Shown one piece after another: positions 5,563-5,965 of a DNA stretch of 5,965 bases. A model generated the notes under the pieces. It saw only the letters and a list, made by a program, of their open reading frames with translations, ran no database searches and had not been told where the DNA came from. Every line of letters begins with the position of its first letter. The first letter of the stretch is position 1. The stretch is from Polyangia bacterium (lineage in GTDB: Bacteria > Myxococcota_A > Polyangia > Polyangiales > Polyangiaceae), in assembly GCA_030430975.1 (NCBI GenBank), contig JAUIKB010000387.1, positions 1 through 5,965 on the forward strand, written 5' to 3'. A program made the translations under genes and the position numbers.

Positions 5563-5965
5563 ATGGTCCATTGCGGCAGGTGTGGCACCCCACATCCCAC
5601 AGGCACGCCTCTGTGCTCTGCGTGCGGGGACCGGCTGCCCGAACTACCTCCGACCCAGCCGGATCAAGCACCGCTCGACCTGACGAGTACCGTCGCGGCG
5701 GGCACTCCAGGCGCTTTCTCAGCCGTAAAATCCGGCAATACAGTACCCGTTACCGAAGATGGGGCGACGTCCACGATGACTATCGACCCGCCTGTAACGC
5801 CCAGAATCGCTTCAGCCGACGCTCAACACCCGCCCGTCGACGCAAAACGCACGCTGCTGGGCATGCCGGCAAGCGCTCCAGTACCACCCGCAAGCGCCGC
5901 TATAGGACCGGCGGAGGCTGGAGCACTCGCACCGCCACCCGCGCCGGCTTCCCACAACCCGCTCG
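5563..5965 (+). CDS. Zinc-ribbon protein with Pro/Ala-rich linker, 3' partial
   Basis: The frame is open from ATG 5563 to the window end (134 codons) and continues beyond. The start is firm: in this frame a stop at 5515-5517 precedes it and no other ATG, GTG or TTG lies between. Residues 4-21 form a zinc ribbon with two knuckles, CGRC and CSAC, four cysteines that should bind one zinc. From about residue 26 the protein is Pro/Ala/Thr-rich and probably disordered, with a basic-hydrophobic motif KRTLLGMP at 95-102 (5845-5868). From memory, similar K/R-T-hydrophobic-LGMP motifs recur in linkers of myxobacterial proteins that begin with a zinc ribbon and end in a signalling or membrane domain; that is recollection, not a search. 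No function can be assigned because the downstream domain is missing. The gene is divergent from hisF and has a -10-like box 7 nt upstream. Confidence 0.8.
   Translation, partial: MVHCGRCGTPHPTGTPLCSACGDRLPELPPTQPDQAPLDLTSTVAAGTPGAFSAVKSGNTVPVTEDGATSTMTIDPPVTPRIASADAQHPPVDAKRTLLGMPASAPVPPASAAIGPAEAGALAPPPAPASHNPL

Noticed and set aside
5482..5595. hisF start at 5595
   Set aside because: It would add 38 further residues never seen in HisF and overlap the divergent zinc-ribbon gene; closer starts fit the family better.
1..5965. CRISPR array, transposon ends, tRNA or rRNA
   Set aside because: No regularly spaced repeats, terminal inverted repeats with a transposase, cloverleaf or conserved rRNA stretch were found by eye; coding sequence covers almost the whole window.

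Overview
The window is GC-rich chromosomal DNA from a bacterium. The mix of genes suggests a Myxococcota-like (deltaproteobacterial) organism: a divergent histidine-kinase-like protein, a stand-alone receiver, a very long acidic disordered membrane protein, and a zinc-ribbon protein with a Pro/Ala-rich linker carrying a KRTLLGMP motif. That assignment is inference from style and motifs. No rRNA, tRNA, insertion sequence or CRISPR array is visible.

Layout: (1) 1-1088 (+), the 3' part of a histidine-kinase-like gene with two ATPase-like modules, both altered at catalytic positions. (2) 1105-1139, an 8-bp perfect hairpin and T-run, a likely terminator. (3) 1224-1601 (+), an intact single-domain CheY-like receiver preceded by a -10-like box exactly 7 nt before its ATG. 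(4) 1602-1677, a short convergent gap with a 7-bp-stem hairpin. (5) 2061-1678 (-), a TerB-fold protein. (6) 4702-2093 (-), an 869-residue protein: a small N-terminal domain, about 580 residues of acidic disorder, one transmembrane helix and a short extracytoplasmic domain. (7) 5481-4699 (-), hisF, overlapping gene 6 by 4 bp (ATGA). (8) 5482-5562, a divergent promoter region. (9) 5563-5965+ (+), the 5' part of a zinc-ribbon gene that runs off the window.

How the genes work together: hisF, the 869-residue gene and probably terB form one minus-strand unit. A conserved histidine-biosynthesis enzyme thus sits at the head of an uncharacterised envelope/signalling pair. The kinase-like protein and receiver are neighbours and could share a pathway, but a terminator-like hairpin separates them and the kinase-like protein seems unable to autophosphorylate through its visible modules. 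Two plus-strand genes lack a Shine-Dalgarno and share a -10/N7/ATG arrangement, suggesting leaderless transcripts, whereas hisF and the 869-residue gene have ribosome-binding-site-like sequences. The most unusual items are the pseudo-kinase-like protein, the 869-residue protein coupled to hisF, and the shared leaderless geometry.
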